From contig CP067345.1 in the NCBI GenBank assembly GCA_020641055.1, positions 3,155,317 through 3,219,316 on the forward strand: a stretch of DNA of 64,000 nt. The letters are read 5' to 3'. The notes below the pieces were generated by a model. That model saw only the letters and a program-made list of their open reading frames with translations. It made no database searches and was not told where the DNA came from. Both the position numbers and the translations under genes were made by a program. This document shows positions 9,097 through 18,105 of the stretch, piece by piece. Origin of the DNA: Clostridioides sp. ES-S-0010-02 (GTDB taxonomy: Bacteria; Bacillota; Clostridia; Peptostreptococcales; Peptostreptococcaceae). Each line of letters begins with the position of its first letter. The first letter of the stretch is position 1.

Positions 9097-9636
9097 TTAT
9101 ATTCCTAATAAAAGTGACATCCCTATCAAATCAGTATAAACACCATTGTAATAACATTCTTTCTTTAATATACTTTCTACTTCAAATCCGACTCTTTTGT
9201 ATAATTCTATAGCATTATGATTTTCTTCATTAGTAACAAGAGTTATTTTCTTAGTTATTCCATTTGATTTACACCATTCTATAAGGTCTAACATAAGTCT
9301 TTTACCTAATCCAGCTCCCCAGTATTTTTCTTTAACAACAATTCCTAAAACTCCAACATGCTTTCCTTTTGCTTTTTGATTGGAATCAATTGTAGCAATA
9401 CCAGCTATCTCTCTATCTATAAATGCAATTAATTTTATTGAGTTATCAGATGCTTTTGCTGACTCTATAGAATTTTCTTGGTCTTCTAAAGATATTTTAT
9501 ATTCATCTTTCCCAAATGAAAGAAAATGAGTTTCCCCACCTACTTCATTATAAAAATCTATAATAGCTTGGGCATCTTCTTTTACGCCTTCTCTAATAGA
9601 TACTTCTATACCATTCTTTAAAGTTATTTCTGACAT
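9097..9636 (-). CDS. GNAT family N-acetyltransferase
   Basis: A 179-residue acyl-CoA-dependent acetyltransferase. The acetyl-CoA binding segment is GVLGIVVKEKYWGAGLGKRLM (the last part is the Q/RxxGxG/A pyrophosphate loop), and the C-terminal NEENHNAIELYKRVGFEVE is the usual beta6-alpha4 region of the family. The substrate cannot be told from the sequence; protein N-terminal, diamine or antibiotic acetylation are all possible. The ATG at 9636 is chosen because AGGAGG lies seven bases upstream; an in-frame start six codons earlier would include that site. It is monocistronic as far as can be seen. Confidence 0.88.
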   Translation of the reverse strand: MSEITLKNGIEVSIREGVKEDAQAIIDFYNEVGGETHFLSFGKDEYKISLEDQENSIESAKASDNSIKLIAFIDREIAGIATIDSNQKAKGKHVGVLGIVVKEKYWGAGLGKRLMLDLIEWCKSNGITKKITLVTNEENHNAIELYKRVGFEVESILKKECYYNGVYTDLIGMSLLLGI

Positions 9637-9723
9637 AAATTTACCTCCTAACAAGTTTTTTATCTAATAAACATAATACTATTATTTTACATGTATTACA
9701 ATATTTTTCATGTATTAATAACA

Positions 9724-9777
9724 ATATAAGGTTATACTAAAATAAAAATTTAATAATATTTTAATATAACCTTATAT
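9724..9777 (-). terminator. Hairpin downstream of the permease gene
   Basis: A 12-13 bp inverted repeat (TATAAGGTTATA-type arms at 9725-9736 and 9765-9776) separated by 28 AT-rich bases lies in the 207-base gap between the permease stop and the GNAT start. It probably ends the TSCPD-amidotransferase-permease transcript, though the loop is long and there is no clean U-tract. Confidence 0.4.
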
Positions 9778-9843
9778 ATATTTATTTATATTCAATTTTT
9801 TGATAATATTCCTCTGCTAGTTAAATAGTATTTACAATATAAT

Positions 9844-11157
9844 TTAAACAACTTTCTTTAAATCTTCTCCATAAACTTTTCTGTTATAAGACTTCATTAT
9901 AAAGTATAGTGGTACTCCAACTGCTAATGCTCCTAATCCCATAACTAATTGGTGCATAGACGCCTGGAATAATAACCATGTACCAACACACACTGCAATT
10001 AAAGGAATTACTGCTCCAAATGGAGTTCTAAAAGTCCCTACTAATTCTGGTCTTTTCTTTCTAAATACTAACACTGATAGAGAAGTAGGTATATATTGTA
10101 TAAATCTAGCAACTGCACTTATTGCTGCTAATTCAGCAAAACTTCCAGACAAAGCTATTGGTATAGTAATTATCATAGTTGCTATTATTGCTACATATGG
10201 TGTACCATTTTTATCTTTCCTTGCAAACATTCTTGGTAACATTTTGTCATCAGCTAAAGCTACACAGCTTCTTGGATTTACAAAAGCACCACACATACAA
10301 ATTCCACCAACAGAAACTAATGTCCCAAAAGTAACTAATCCTGCACCCATATTTCCAAAACATATTCTCGCCGCATCTGCAACAGGAGTAGCTGTACTGG
10401 ATAATTTATCTCCTAAAATACCAACACACACAACTTGATTTAATATATATATTATTGATGCAATTACTATTACACTTATAATTGCTATAGGTATATTTTT
10501 TTGAGGATTCTCCATATCTTCTGCTGCTACTGCTATAGATTCAAACCCTGTAAATGAATAAAACATTAAAAGTGCTGCTGCTCCAAATTCTGTAACTCCT
10601 GCTCCTGGTGGTACCATTGTTGAATTAGTAAAATTAGCTCCTTTTATAAAAAATACACCTATTACTATAAATAATACTAATGGAATTAGCTTACCTACTG
10701 TTATAACATTTTGTACAATTTTTGATAAAGATACTCCTAATAAATTTATAATTGTAAGTCCAACTATCATAGCTACTATTATAATTTTTTGTATATGTGG
10801 GTCACCTGCAGGAGCCCATACTGCTGATAAAGATGTAGGAAAACCTACTATTAACGCTCCCCAAGAAATACATCCTATTACCCATTTCATAAGACCTACT
10901 TCAAATCCAAAAAAATCTCCAAATGCTTCTTTGGTGTACACATATGCAGCACCATTTTTATTAAATTTACCTGCCACTTCAGCAAAACAAAACGCCATAG
11001 ATAAAACTAATAGCATATCAAACATATATACAAATATACTCGCAACACCAAATGCCTTCATTGCGTTTCCTGGTAATAGGAAAACTCCTGCTCCTACAAC
11101 CGCATTAATACCTAAAAGTATAATACTTATTAATCCCATTTTATTTTTTTCGTTCAT
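9844..11157 (-). CDS. APC family amino acid/amine permease
   Basis: A cytoplasmic-membrane transporter of 437 residues with about 12 hydrophobic helices. The N-terminal helix 1 (MGLISIILLGINAVVGAGVF) contains the unwound GAG region that binds the amino group of the substrate in LeuT-fold APC carriers; FYSFTGFESIAVAAEDMENP is the typical helix 6 region. The ATG at 11157 is preferred because GGGGGG lies upstream; the in-frame ATG 15 bases earlier would precede it. It is the last gene of an apparent operon with a TSCPD protein and a gamma-glutamyl hydrolase-type amidotransferase, so a gamma-glutamyl amine, a polyamine or an amino acid is a plausible substrate (inference from context). Confidence 0.9.
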   Translation of the reverse strand: MNEKNKMGLISIILLGINAVVGAGVFLLPGNAMKAFGVASIFVYMFDMLLVLSMAFCFAEVAGKFNKNGAAYVYTKEAFGDFFGFEVGLMKWVIGCISWGALIVGFPTSLSAVWAPAGDPHIQKIIIVAMIVGLTIINLLGVSLSKIVQNVITVGKLIPLVLFIVIGVFFIKGANFTNSTMVPPGAGVTEFGAAALLMFYSFTGFESIAVAAEDMENPQKNIPIAIISVIVIASIIYILNQVVCVGILGDKLSSTATPVADAARICFGNMGAGLVTFGTLVSVGGICMCGAFVNPRSCVALADDKMLPRMFARKDKNGTPYVAIIATMIITIPIALSGSFAELAAISAVARFIQYIPTSLSVLVFRKKRPELVGTFRTPFGAVIPLIAVCVGTWLLFQASMHQLVMGLGALAVGVPLYFIMKSYNRKVYGEDLKKVV

Positions 11158-11178
11158 GTTTAATCCCCCCAAGGTATA

Positions 11179-11904
11179 TTATAAAGTTGAACAAATATTT
11201 ACGAAATATTTAAATAACTTTTCCATTTTATTACAATAATCTACCATCATTTCTGGATGCCACTGTATTCCTACTACAAAATTTTCATCCTCTTTTTCAA
11301 TAGCTTCTATTATACCATCTTTTGAGTATGCTATGGCTTTTAATCCTTCACCAAGTTGTTTAATACTTTGATGATGATAACTATTTGTAAGTAATTGTTT
11401 TCCTAAAATACCTTCTAAAATACTCCCGTCTTGAACATCTACCTTATGAGTAGCTACATGTCTTTTAGAAGATTGTGTATGTTTTATGTAACTTCCTTTA
11501 ACAAGACTATTATCTTGATATAAAGTTCCACCTAGGCTTACATTTAATATTTGTAGCCCTCTGCATATACCTAGTATTGGCTTTTTAAGTTCTAAAGCTA
11601 TACTTATAGCAATTAAATCAAATTCATCTACTTCGGGATATATAAACATTGTTTCTTCTCTTGTTTCTTCACCATATAATTGAGGATTAACATCCCATCC
11701 TCCAGATATTAAAACTCCATCAACCATCTCAATCTGTCTCTTTATAACTTCTCTATCTGTATTTACTGGAATAATAACTGGGCTACCTCCTCCCTTTAAT
11801 ACTGCGTTTATATAATCATTATTTACATAAGATCTTTCAAGCCCAGGAAACATTCCATTTTCCATTATTATCAGATTTCCTAAAATACCTATTATTGGTT
11901 TCAT
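11179..11904 (-). CDS. Class I glutamine amidotransferase-like gamma-glutamyl hydrolase (PuuD-like)
   Basis: A 241-residue stand-alone class I amidotransferase fold. The nucleophile elbow is GICRGLQ (Cys114) in LGICRGLQILNVSLGG, and the catalytic His-Glu pair is in GIQWHPEMM near residue 219. Members of this peptidase C26 group hydrolyse gamma-glutamyl bonds, for example gamma-glutamyl-GABA in putrescine breakdown. It lies 21 bases upstream of an APC permease and 35 bases downstream of the TSCPD gene, and no synthetase partner is seen nearby, which supports a catabolic hydrolase role. The substrate is not known. Confidence 0.85.
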   Translation of the reverse strand: MKPIIGILGNLIIMENGMFPGLERSYVNNDYINAVLKGGGSPVIIPVNTDREVIKRQIEMVDGVLISGGWDVNPQLYGEETREETMFIYPEVDEFDLIAISIALELKKPILGICRGLQILNVSLGGTLYQDNSLVKGSYIKHTQSSKRHVATHKVDVQDGSILEGILGKQLLTNSYHHQSIKQLGEGLKAIAYSKDGIIEAIEKEDENFVVGIQWHPEMMVDYCNKMEKLFKYFVNICSTL

Positions 11905-11939
11905 AATTAAACTCCTAACTAGTTGATTGTTTTATGTAC

Positions 11940-12185
11940 TTATTTTTTATTTATATAATTCTCTAATGCCAGAGAAAGTTGGTCTGGACAAGATGTTGGT
12001 TTTGTTTTACACTCTATTCCTTTTAGTTTTTGAATTACATTTTCTATATTCATACCTTCAACCAACACTTTTAATCCTTTTAAATTTCCATCACATCCAC
12101 CAACAAAATTTACATTTGTAACTTTGTCATCTTTTACCTCAAATTCAATTTCTGTAGCACAAGTCCCTGTTGTTTTGTATTTCAT
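11940..12185 (-). CDS. TSCPD domain-containing protein
   Basis: A small cytoplasmic protein (81 residues) with the signature CKTKPTSCPDQLSLALENYI near the C-terminus, from which the family is named, and an N-terminal MKYKTTGTCATEIEFEV. The domain also occurs at the C-terminus of some ribonucleotide reductases; three conserved Cys (one in GTCATE, one in GGCDGN, one in TSCPD) suggest metal or redox binding, but the role is unknown. ATG at 12185 is supported by GGGAGG. It is the first gene behind a -24/-12 promoter and so belongs to the sigma-54 controlled operon with the amidotransferase and permease. Confidence 0.85.
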   Translation of the reverse strand: MKYKTTGTCATEIEFEVKDDKVTNVNFVGGCDGNLKGLKVLVEGMNIENVIQKLKGIECKTKPTSCPDQLSLALENYINKK

Positions 12186-12226
12186 AATTAAACCTCCCAA
12201 TTATTTTGTTGTCTTATCTCTATAGT

Positions 12227-12244
12227 TAGCAATATATATGCCAA
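12227..12244 (-). promoter_or_regulatory. Sigma-54 (-24/-12) promoter of the TSCPD-amidotransferase-permease operon
   Basis: The minus strand reads TTGGCATATATATTGCTA. It has the invariant GG and GC dinucleotides separated by exactly ten bases and matches TGGCAC-N5-TTGC except for one base. It ends about 40 bases upstream of the TSCPD start codon. The upstream neighbour encodes a sigma-54 enhancer-binding protein with an intact GSFTGA loop, which makes a chance match unlikely. Confidence 0.85.
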
Positions 12245-12348
12245 AATTTATACTTTACGTTTATTTATTATTTATCAAGTATTCACAATGCTTCCATCAA
12301 ATATTTTTTTATTTTTAGATATAAATACAAATTTTTTTGCAAATAAAA

Positions 12349-12410
12349 ATAGGTAATGGGTTATTTACTTATAACCTATTACCTATCTAAACCTATTGTC
12401 TAAACCTATT
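12349..12410 (-). promoter_or_regulatory. Palindrome and direct repeats: terminator of the activator gene and/or upstream activator site
   Basis: A 15-bp inverted repeat (ATAGGTAATGGGTTA at 12349-12363 and its near-complement at 12372-12386, one mismatch) has an 8-base spacer. Next to it, the 12-mer TCTAAACCTATT occurs twice with a 13-base period (12386-12397, 12399-12410). On the minus strand the hairpin is followed by TTTTTATTT, so it can be a terminator for the activator gene. It is also about 105-165 bases upstream of the -24 element, where enhancer-binding proteins usually bind. Both roles are possible. Confidence 0.55.
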
Positions 12411-12544
12411 TATATTTAATTTATTTTTATATGCTTTTAATATATAGTATTAAATGTTAATTTGAGCATAAGATGGTTTAACTTTTATATATATCTTTCC
12501 AAGTTCTAAGATATTTCTATTTAGAATCTTTTACTTTAATATAC

Positions 12545-14545
12545 CTAATTTATATTATTGTAAAACTTTATACCTTCTTGTGTTATTTGACTTCCACATC
12601 TTCCAGATTTAGATGATATGTATCCACACTCACTCAAATAAGACAATACTTTTCTTACTTTACTTTCAGATATTTCAATACCCTCCTCTGTAAGTTTTTC
12701 TATTATAAAGCCTCTTCCAACTCCAGAAGTTAAATCTTTTCTTTCATATAGTATTCTAAGTATATACTCAAATTCTTTTTTTGTATAACTAACCCCATCA
12801 TCAAAGCTACTAATATATTCTGTCTTTATATAAGGTGGAAGGTCATCTTTAAAAACCATACTTTCACACATTAAACTTACATAAGAAGCAACATTTTGCA
12901 ACTCTCTTATATTTCCTGGCCAATTGTATTTTTCTAAAATAACCTCAACTTCAGGAGAAATTTTTATGTCCTTTTCCAAAAAGAAATTCATGAGAGTTAT
13001 TATATCTTCTTTTCTCTCCCTCAATGATGGTATGTCTATTGGTAGTACATTCAATCTATAATACAAATCTTCTCTAAATTTACCTTCTCTAATCATTTTA
13101 GGTAAATTTTTATTTGTCGCAGCTATAATTCTAACATCTATATTTATAACATTGTGGGAGCCTATAGGCATAACTTGTTTTTCTTGAAGTACTCTAAGTA
13201 ATTTTGTCTGTAATAATGGAGGCATATCTCCAATCTCATCTAAAAATATAGTTCCATTGTTTGCAAGTTCAAATAGACCTTTTTTCCCTTCTCTTAATGC
13301 TCCTGTAAAAGAGCCTTTTTCATAGCCAAATAACTGACTTTCTAATAAGCTATCTGGAACTGCAGCGCAATTAACTGCTATAAAAGGCTGATTACTTCTA
13401 TTAGAGTTATTGTGAATTGATTGGGATAATAATTCTTTACCAGTTCCACTCTCTCCTATTATTAAAACAGAAAGGTCTGATTTAGATATTTTTTTAGCTA
13501 ACTCTATACACTTTGTCATCCTCTTATTCTTAGTTTTTATATCTTTGAATGTGTACTTTGCTATTTGACCTTGCTCTCTTAATTTATTGGTAAGATTTTG
13601 TTCTAATTTTTTTATATAGGTTATTTCTTGTAAATTGTAGTATATACCAGCTTTATTACCCATAGAAAATATATTTTTTTTATTTACATTTATATATTTC
13701 TTATTTGTAAATACAACTTCATCAGCAATTTCTTTATCTTCAAGTAAAATATCCAAATCTTTAGAGATAATATCTTTTATGTTTTTTCCTCGTATATTTC
13801 TGTCTATACCTAAAATTTTTAATACTTCTTTATTAAATGTATTTACAACACCATCTGTTGAAGTAAATATTATTCCATCCTTTGACAAATTTAATATAAC
13901 ATCTTGTTCTTCTATTTTTAGAAATAATTGTCTATAATTGTCTTTGACACCATTATCTAAGCTTATTAGACGTTCAGAATATACCATCAGATTTTTTCTT
14001 ATTTCCTTCACATCAATTTTAAGCCCATTTATTATCTCTATAAAAGTAGATATATCAATGTATCTATTTCCTAAATCAATTACCTTATTTATATAATTTG
14101 GTACTTTTTGGGTTACTCCAGGTGTTATGGCTATATCTATATTTTCATAGGTTTGTCCTTCAATATATGGAGTAAGCTTTAAATTTTTTACTCCTATCTT
14201 ATAAAACAGACTTATTGTTTCTAAAGTAGTTTCTTTTGTGTCATTTACAACTAATACTTCTGTTCCATATGGTATTGAAAACAATCCATATATTTCTTTT
14301 TCTTTAAGAGTTCTTCTCACAACTATAATTTTACTATCTTGTACTAAATGCTTTCTCATGCTATTTAATCTGTCATCATTCATTACTAAAACAAAATCAC
14401 CTTGTATTTTATCATCATCTTTTAAATTTTCTAAATAATAATGATTTATATCAAGATAATTTTCTAAAACTAATCGTATATTTTCTTCCAAGAAAGATGA
14501 TAGTTTAGTTATCTTATCTGTTACTATAGCTATTGACTGCTTCAT
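12545..14545 (-). CDS. Sigma-54-dependent enhancer-binding transcriptional activator
   Basis: A 666-residue activator. The first 190 residues form an uncharacterised sensory region ([19 protein letters not shown]; later [17 protein letters not shown]). A PAS-like segment follows ([26 protein letters not shown], about 225-330). The AAA+ domain has Walker A GESGTGKE (364-371), the sigma-54 contact loop GSFTGA (411-416), Walker [13 protein letters not shown] and the sensor region [10 protein letters not shown]. The C-terminus lacks a Fis-type helix-turn-helix and instead looks like a winged helix ([27 protein letters not shown]). It is 30 bases downstream of the GGDEF gene and directly upstream of the -24/-12 promoter it presumably controls. 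Confidence 0.93.
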   Translation of the reverse strand: MKQSIAIVTDKITKLSSFLEENIRLVLENYLDINHYYLENLKDDDKIQGDFVLVMNDDRLNSMRKHLVQDSKIIVVRRTLKEKEIYGLFSIPYGTEVLVVNDTKETTLETISLFYKIGVKNLKLTPYIEGQTYENIDIAITPGVTQKVPNYINKVIDLGNRYIDISTFIEIINGLKIDVKEIRKNLMVYSERLISLDNGVKDNYRQLFLKIEEQDVILNLSKDGIIFTSTDGVVNTFNKEVLKILGIDRNIRGKNIKDIISKDLDILLEDKEIADEVVFTNKKYINVNKKNIFSMGNKAGIYYNLQEITYIKKLEQNLTNKLREQGQIAKYTFKDIKTKNKRMTKCIELAKKISKSDLSVLIIGESGTGKELLSQSIHNNSNRSNQPFIAVNCAAVPDSLLESQLFGYEKGSFTGALREGKKGLFELANNGTIFLDEIGDMPPLLQTKLLRVLQEKQVMPIGSHNVINIDVRIIAATNKNLPKMIREGKFREDLYYRLNVLPIDIPSLRERKEDIITLMNFFLEKDIKISPEVEVILEKYNWPGNIRELQNVASYVSLMCESMVFKDDLPPYIKTEYISSFDDGVSYTKKEFEYILRILYERKDLTSGVGRGFIIEKLTEEGIEISESKVRKVLSYLSECGYISSKSGRCGSQITQEGIKFYNNIN

Positions 14546-14575
14546 ATTTATACCTCATATCTATATAATATACAA

Positions 14576-16294
14576 TTATTTGTACACTACTTTATTTCTT
14601 CCAAGCTGTTTTGCTTTATATAGATTTTTATCAGCTTCTTCTAATATGTTTTTGCTATCAGAGACATGGGCTATACCTGCACTTATAGTCACAGTCACAT
14701 CTTCACCCCATTTTTTATTTTCAATTGCATTTCTTATATTGTCAATTATATCAAACACTTCTTCACCAGATTTATCTCTTATCAATACAGAAAACTCTTC
14801 TCCACCATATCTAAATACTTTATCTTCTTGCTCAAGCATAACACAAATAGTATTTACTATGCCCTTTATGACAACGTCTCCAAATTTATGTCCATAATTA
14901 TCATTTATAAGTTTAAAATTATCTATATCTATCATTACAAGTGCAAAGTTATCATCTTTTTCTCTGTACTTATTATACATAATATCAAAACTTTTCCTAT
15001 TATAAACATTTGTAAGTCCATCATGTAAATTTTGTGCTTTAAAGTACTTCAATCTATTATATAAAAAAGTAGAACCTAATGTAATAATTAAAATTACACT
15101 AAATAATATTTTATAAGACTTAATTTCTTTTTTACTTTTTTCAAAAAACTCACTTTCACGTGATACCTTATCAATTATATAAAAACTAATTTCCGAATCT
15201 CTTATACTTTTGCTCTCTTTATATTCATTTATTAATATCTTCTGGTACTTATTTACAGAGTTTACATTCCCTTGTTTCTCATATATATTCAATATTTCAT
15301 TTAAGGTTTTTATTTTCTCTTGAGTTAACTTTCTTTTAGTAGATATCTCTAGGCTTTTTTTATAGTTATCTATTGCAGAATCATAGTTTTTACTTTTATA
15401 TTCCAAATTTCCCATTGCCATATAGTAATACATACCTTTATCTAATATATGAATTGATTTATCATATTTTATAAGATAATCAGCTCTTTCTAAAAGAGTC
15501 ATTGCCTTTGATATCTCATTTTTTCCTACATGTGCATTTGCCTGCATTATAGAAGCCATTATTTCAAAATCATTGTAATCATCTATGTTTACAAACTTTT
15601 TATAGTCTTTTACATTGCTACATGTTTCAATGGCTTTATCATATTCTCCCAACTCTACATATATTTCTGCTAAATTTATAAGAGCATATAATCTAACCAT
15701 TCCATTTTTTTCATCTTCATCAACATCTATCTTAAAAGAATCCTTTATTAATTTTTCTCCTGTTTCATATCCACCTACCTTTAAAAGTATGCTCGCCAAA
15801 TCAACATCTAGTCTTGCTTTTTCATAATTATCCCCTAATTTCTCAGCTAATTTTATAGACTTTACAGTTAAATCTACTGCGCTAGAATAATTATTATCCA
15901 TTATGTACACTGATGCTAGTCTTTTCTCTATACTAAATCTACACTCATCAGATAATTTTACATCTGATGTTCTCATCTTTTCTAACGAATCAATAATTAT
16001 CTTCGTTCCATCTGGGACATATGAAATAGTCTTTAACATATCCCAAACTTCATTATATACTTTATTGTATTTTTTTTCTGGGATAGATTCAAAAGAAGTT
16101 TTGACCATTTTTTTTGCTTCATCATACTTCTTATCCGACACAAGACTTTCAGACATATATTTTCCCTTATTTATAATTTCTCTTTCTTTAAGTCCATTTT
16201 GATCATACCCTATAAACAAAATAATACTAATAAGTATTATAGCTATAAAAATTATCTTTTTGGGTAAACTTTTCTTTGGTAGTCTAAAATTCAA
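14576..16294 (-). CDS. TPR-containing membrane diguanylate cyclase (GGDEF)
   Basis: A c-di-GMP synthase of 572 residues. A first transmembrane helix (IIFIAIILISIILFIGYD, about 15-32) is followed by a predicted extracytoplasmic region of tetratricopeptide repeats (about 90-380, e.g. NLAEIYVELGEYDKAIETC and NLEYKSKNYDSAIDNYKKS), a second helix (ILFSVILIITLGSTFLY) and a C-terminal GGDEF domain. The signature GGEEF (497-501) is catalytically competent. The inhibitory-site RxxD five residues upstream is EQED, so product inhibition is probably lost. The TTG start at 16294 is supported by AGAAGGAGGG; the ATG at 16369 would precede the predicted transcription start. It appears co-transcribed with the sigma-54 activator. 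Confidence 0.9.
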   Translation of the reverse strand: MNFRLPKKSLPKKIIFIAIILISIILFIGYDQNGLKEREIINKGKYMSESLVSDKKYDEAKKMVKTSFESIPEKKYNKVYNEVWDMLKTISYVPDGTKIIIDSLEKMRTSDVKLSDECRFSIEKRLASVYIMDNNYSSAVDLTVKSIKLAEKLGDNYEKARLDVDLASILLKVGGYETGEKLIKDSFKIDVDEDEKNGMVRLYALINLAEIYVELGEYDKAIETCSNVKDYKKFVNIDDYNDFEIMASIMQANAHVGKNEISKAMTLLERADYLIKYDKSIHILDKGMYYYMAMGNLEYKSKNYDSAIDNYKKSLEISTKRKLTQEKIKTLNEILNIYEKQGNVNSVNKYQKILINEYKESKSIRDSEISFYIIDKVSRESEFFEKSKKEIKSYKILFSVILIITLGSTFLYNRLKYFKAQNLHDGLTNVYNRKSFDIMYNKYREKDDNFALVMIDIDNFKLINDNYGHKFGDVVIKGIVNTICVMLEQEDKVFRYGGEEFSVLIRDKSGEEVFDIIDNIRNAIENKKWGEDVTVTISAGIAHVSDSKNILEEADKNLYKAKQLGRNKVVYK

Positions 16295-16360
16295 AATTTT
16301 AGCCCTCCTTCTGTATATTGTAGAATGAAAACTTGCATATATATAACCTCTCAATAATTT

Positions 16361-16389
16361 ATGATACAATATATCAAAATGATTTACAA
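16361..16389 (-). promoter_or_regulatory. Promoter of the GGDEF-activator transcript
   Basis: On the minus strand TTGTAA (16384-16389), 17 bases, then TATCAT (16361-16366): four and five matches to the sigma-A consensus. It lies about 65 bases upstream of the TTG start. Confidence 0.55.
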
Positions 16390-16415
16390 CATGTGCTAGA
16401 ATTAAATTTTAATAA

Positions 16416-16460
16416 AAAAGTCCCCTAAATTAGACATTTATTCTAATTTAGGGGACTTTT
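16416..16460. terminator. Strong bidirectional-looking terminator downstream of fabF
   Basis: A perfect 19-bp stem with a 7-base loop is flanked by A-rich and T-rich tracts on both sides. In the minus direction it ends the fab operon transcript with six T residues, about 80 bases after the fabF stop codon. Confidence 0.9.
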
Positions 16461-16537
16461 AATTTAGTTAATATAAATTTATAAGGTCAAAAACAAGTGC
16501 TTGTTTTTTAATGTTATTTTTAATATTTGTCATTTAT

Positions 16538-17776
16538 TTATACATATTTTTTTAGTACAATTGTAGCATTATGCCCACCAAAACCTAAAGAATTTGATAG
16601 TGCATATCTAATATCTTTTTCTTTACCTTTATTTGGAACATAATCTAAATCTAAATCTTCGCCAACTTCTTGTATATTTATAGTTGGAGGTACAAAATTA
16701 TCTTCTATACTCATTGCACAAACAACTGCTTCTATTGCACCTGATGCTCCTAATAAATGACCAGTCATAGATTTTGTCGATGATACACATAAATTATATG
16801 CATTTTCTCCAAATACAGTTTTTATAGCCATAGTTTCATATAGGTCATTATAATAAGTTGAAGTTCCATGAGCATTTATATAATCTACTTCTTCTAGTGG
16901 AACATTTCCATCTTTTAAAGCCATATTCATAGACCTAGCTGCTCCTTCTCCATTTTCAGCTGGAGTTGTCATATGATATGCATCAGCAGTTAAACCATAT
17001 CCTACTACTTCTGCATATATTTTTGCACCCCTTGCTAAAGCATGTTCTAAGTCTTCTAATATAACAATACCTGCTCCTTCTCCCATTACAAATCCATCTC
17101 TGTCCTTGTCAAATGGGCGTGATGCAGTTTTAGGGTCATCATTTCTAGTTGACATAGCCTTCATATTACAGAATCCAGCAAATGCAAGTCCTGTTACAGC
17201 AGCTTCAGAGCCTCCTGCTACCATAATATCTGCATCTCCTCTTTGTATAACCTTAAAGGCATCACCTATTGAATGAGTTCCTGATGCACAAGCTGTACAT
17301 ACATTAGTATTAGGTCCTTTTGCTCCTAAAAATATTGAAACTTGACCTGCTGCCATGTTTCCTATCATCATAGGTACAAATAGTGAACTTACTCTTTTGT
17401 TTCCTTTTTCTAAAAGAATTTTATGTTGAGTTTCTATTGCTTCAACCCCACCTATACCAGAGCCTATTATAACTCCAACACGTTCTCTATCAACTTTATC
17501 TAAATCAAGATTTGCATCTTCAACTGCTAATTTTGCAGAAACTATTGCAAATTGAGCAAATTTATCTAATCTCTTTAATTCTTTTTTGCTTATATATTCC
17601 TCTGGATGAAAATTCTTAACTTCTCCTGCTATTTGAGTTTGATATGTGCTAGCATCAAAATTAGTTATTTTATCTATACCAGATACTCCAGATTTTATAT
17701 TGTTCCAGAACTCTTCTTTTCCTGTTCCCAATGGTGTAACACATCCAAGTCCCGTTATTACTACTCTTTTATTCAT
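16538..17776 (-). CDS. fabF: Beta-ketoacyl-ACP synthase II
   Basis: FabF elongates acyl-ACP with malonyl-ACP in type II fatty acid synthesis. The 412-residue thiolase-fold enzyme shows the active-site Cys163 in [13 protein letters not shown], the catalytic histidines in [13 protein letters not shown] and in [16 protein letters not shown], and the C-terminal [13 protein letters not shown] glycine-rich motif. GGAGG precedes the ATG. It is the last gene of the fapR-plsX-fab operon, 28 bases downstream of acpP, and is followed by a strong terminator. Confidence 0.98.
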   Translation of the reverse strand: MNKRVVITGLGCVTPLGTGKEEFWNNIKSGVSGIDKITNFDASTYQTQIAGEVKNFHPEEYISKKELKRLDKFAQFAIVSAKLAVEDANLDLDKVDRERVGVIIGSGIGGVEAIETQHKILLEKGNKRVSSLFVPMMIGNMAAGQVSIFLGAKGPNTNVCTACASGTHSIGDAFKVIQRGDADIMVAGGSEAAVTGLAFAGFCNMKAMSTRNDDPKTASRPFDKDRDGFVMGEGAGIVILEDLEHALARGAKIYAEVVGYGLTADAYHMTTPAENGEGAARSMNMALKDGNVPLEEVDYINAHGTSTYYNDLYETMAIKTVFGENAYNLCVSSTKSMTGHLLGASGAIEAVVCAMSIEDNFVPPTINIQEVGEDLDLDYVPNKGKEKDIRYALSNSLGFGGHNATIVLKKYV

Positions 17777-17804
17777 CTGATACCTCCACTTTTTTAAAGC
17801 TCGA

Positions 17805-18029
17805 CTATTTGTTAGCTTCTATATAGTTAACTATGTCCCCTATAGATTTGAAGTTTTCTGCTTCTGTATCTGGTATTTCTATACCAAATTCATCTTCAAG
17901 TGCCATTATTATTTCTACTGCATCTAATGAATCTGCTTCTAAATCTTTCATTAATGATGTTTCCATAGTTATTTCTTTATCTTCTACTCCTAATTGTTCT
18001 ATTATTATTTCTACAACTTTATTAAACAT
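17805..18029 (-). CDS. acpP: Acyl carrier protein
   Basis: A 74-residue acidic helical protein that carries growing acyl chains on a phosphopantetheine arm. The attachment serine is in [18 protein letters not shown] (Ser34), and the length is typical. AGGAGG precedes the ATG. It lies between fabG and fabF, as in most Firmicutes FASII operons. Confidence 0.98.
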   Translation of the reverse strand: MFNKVVEIIIEQLGVEDKEITMETSLMKDLEADSLDAVEIIMALEDEFGIEIPDTEAENFKSIGDIVNYIEANK

Positions 18030-18105
18030 TGTGTTCCTCCTAAGATTTTTTATTTTAATTTTTATTTTAAATAGATTTCTCTACTTTTTAAAGTATTATT
18101 TTTTA

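Noticed and set aside
12349-12410. CRISPR-like repeat
   Set aside because: Only two 12-mers with a one-base spacer; no spacer units or cas genes.
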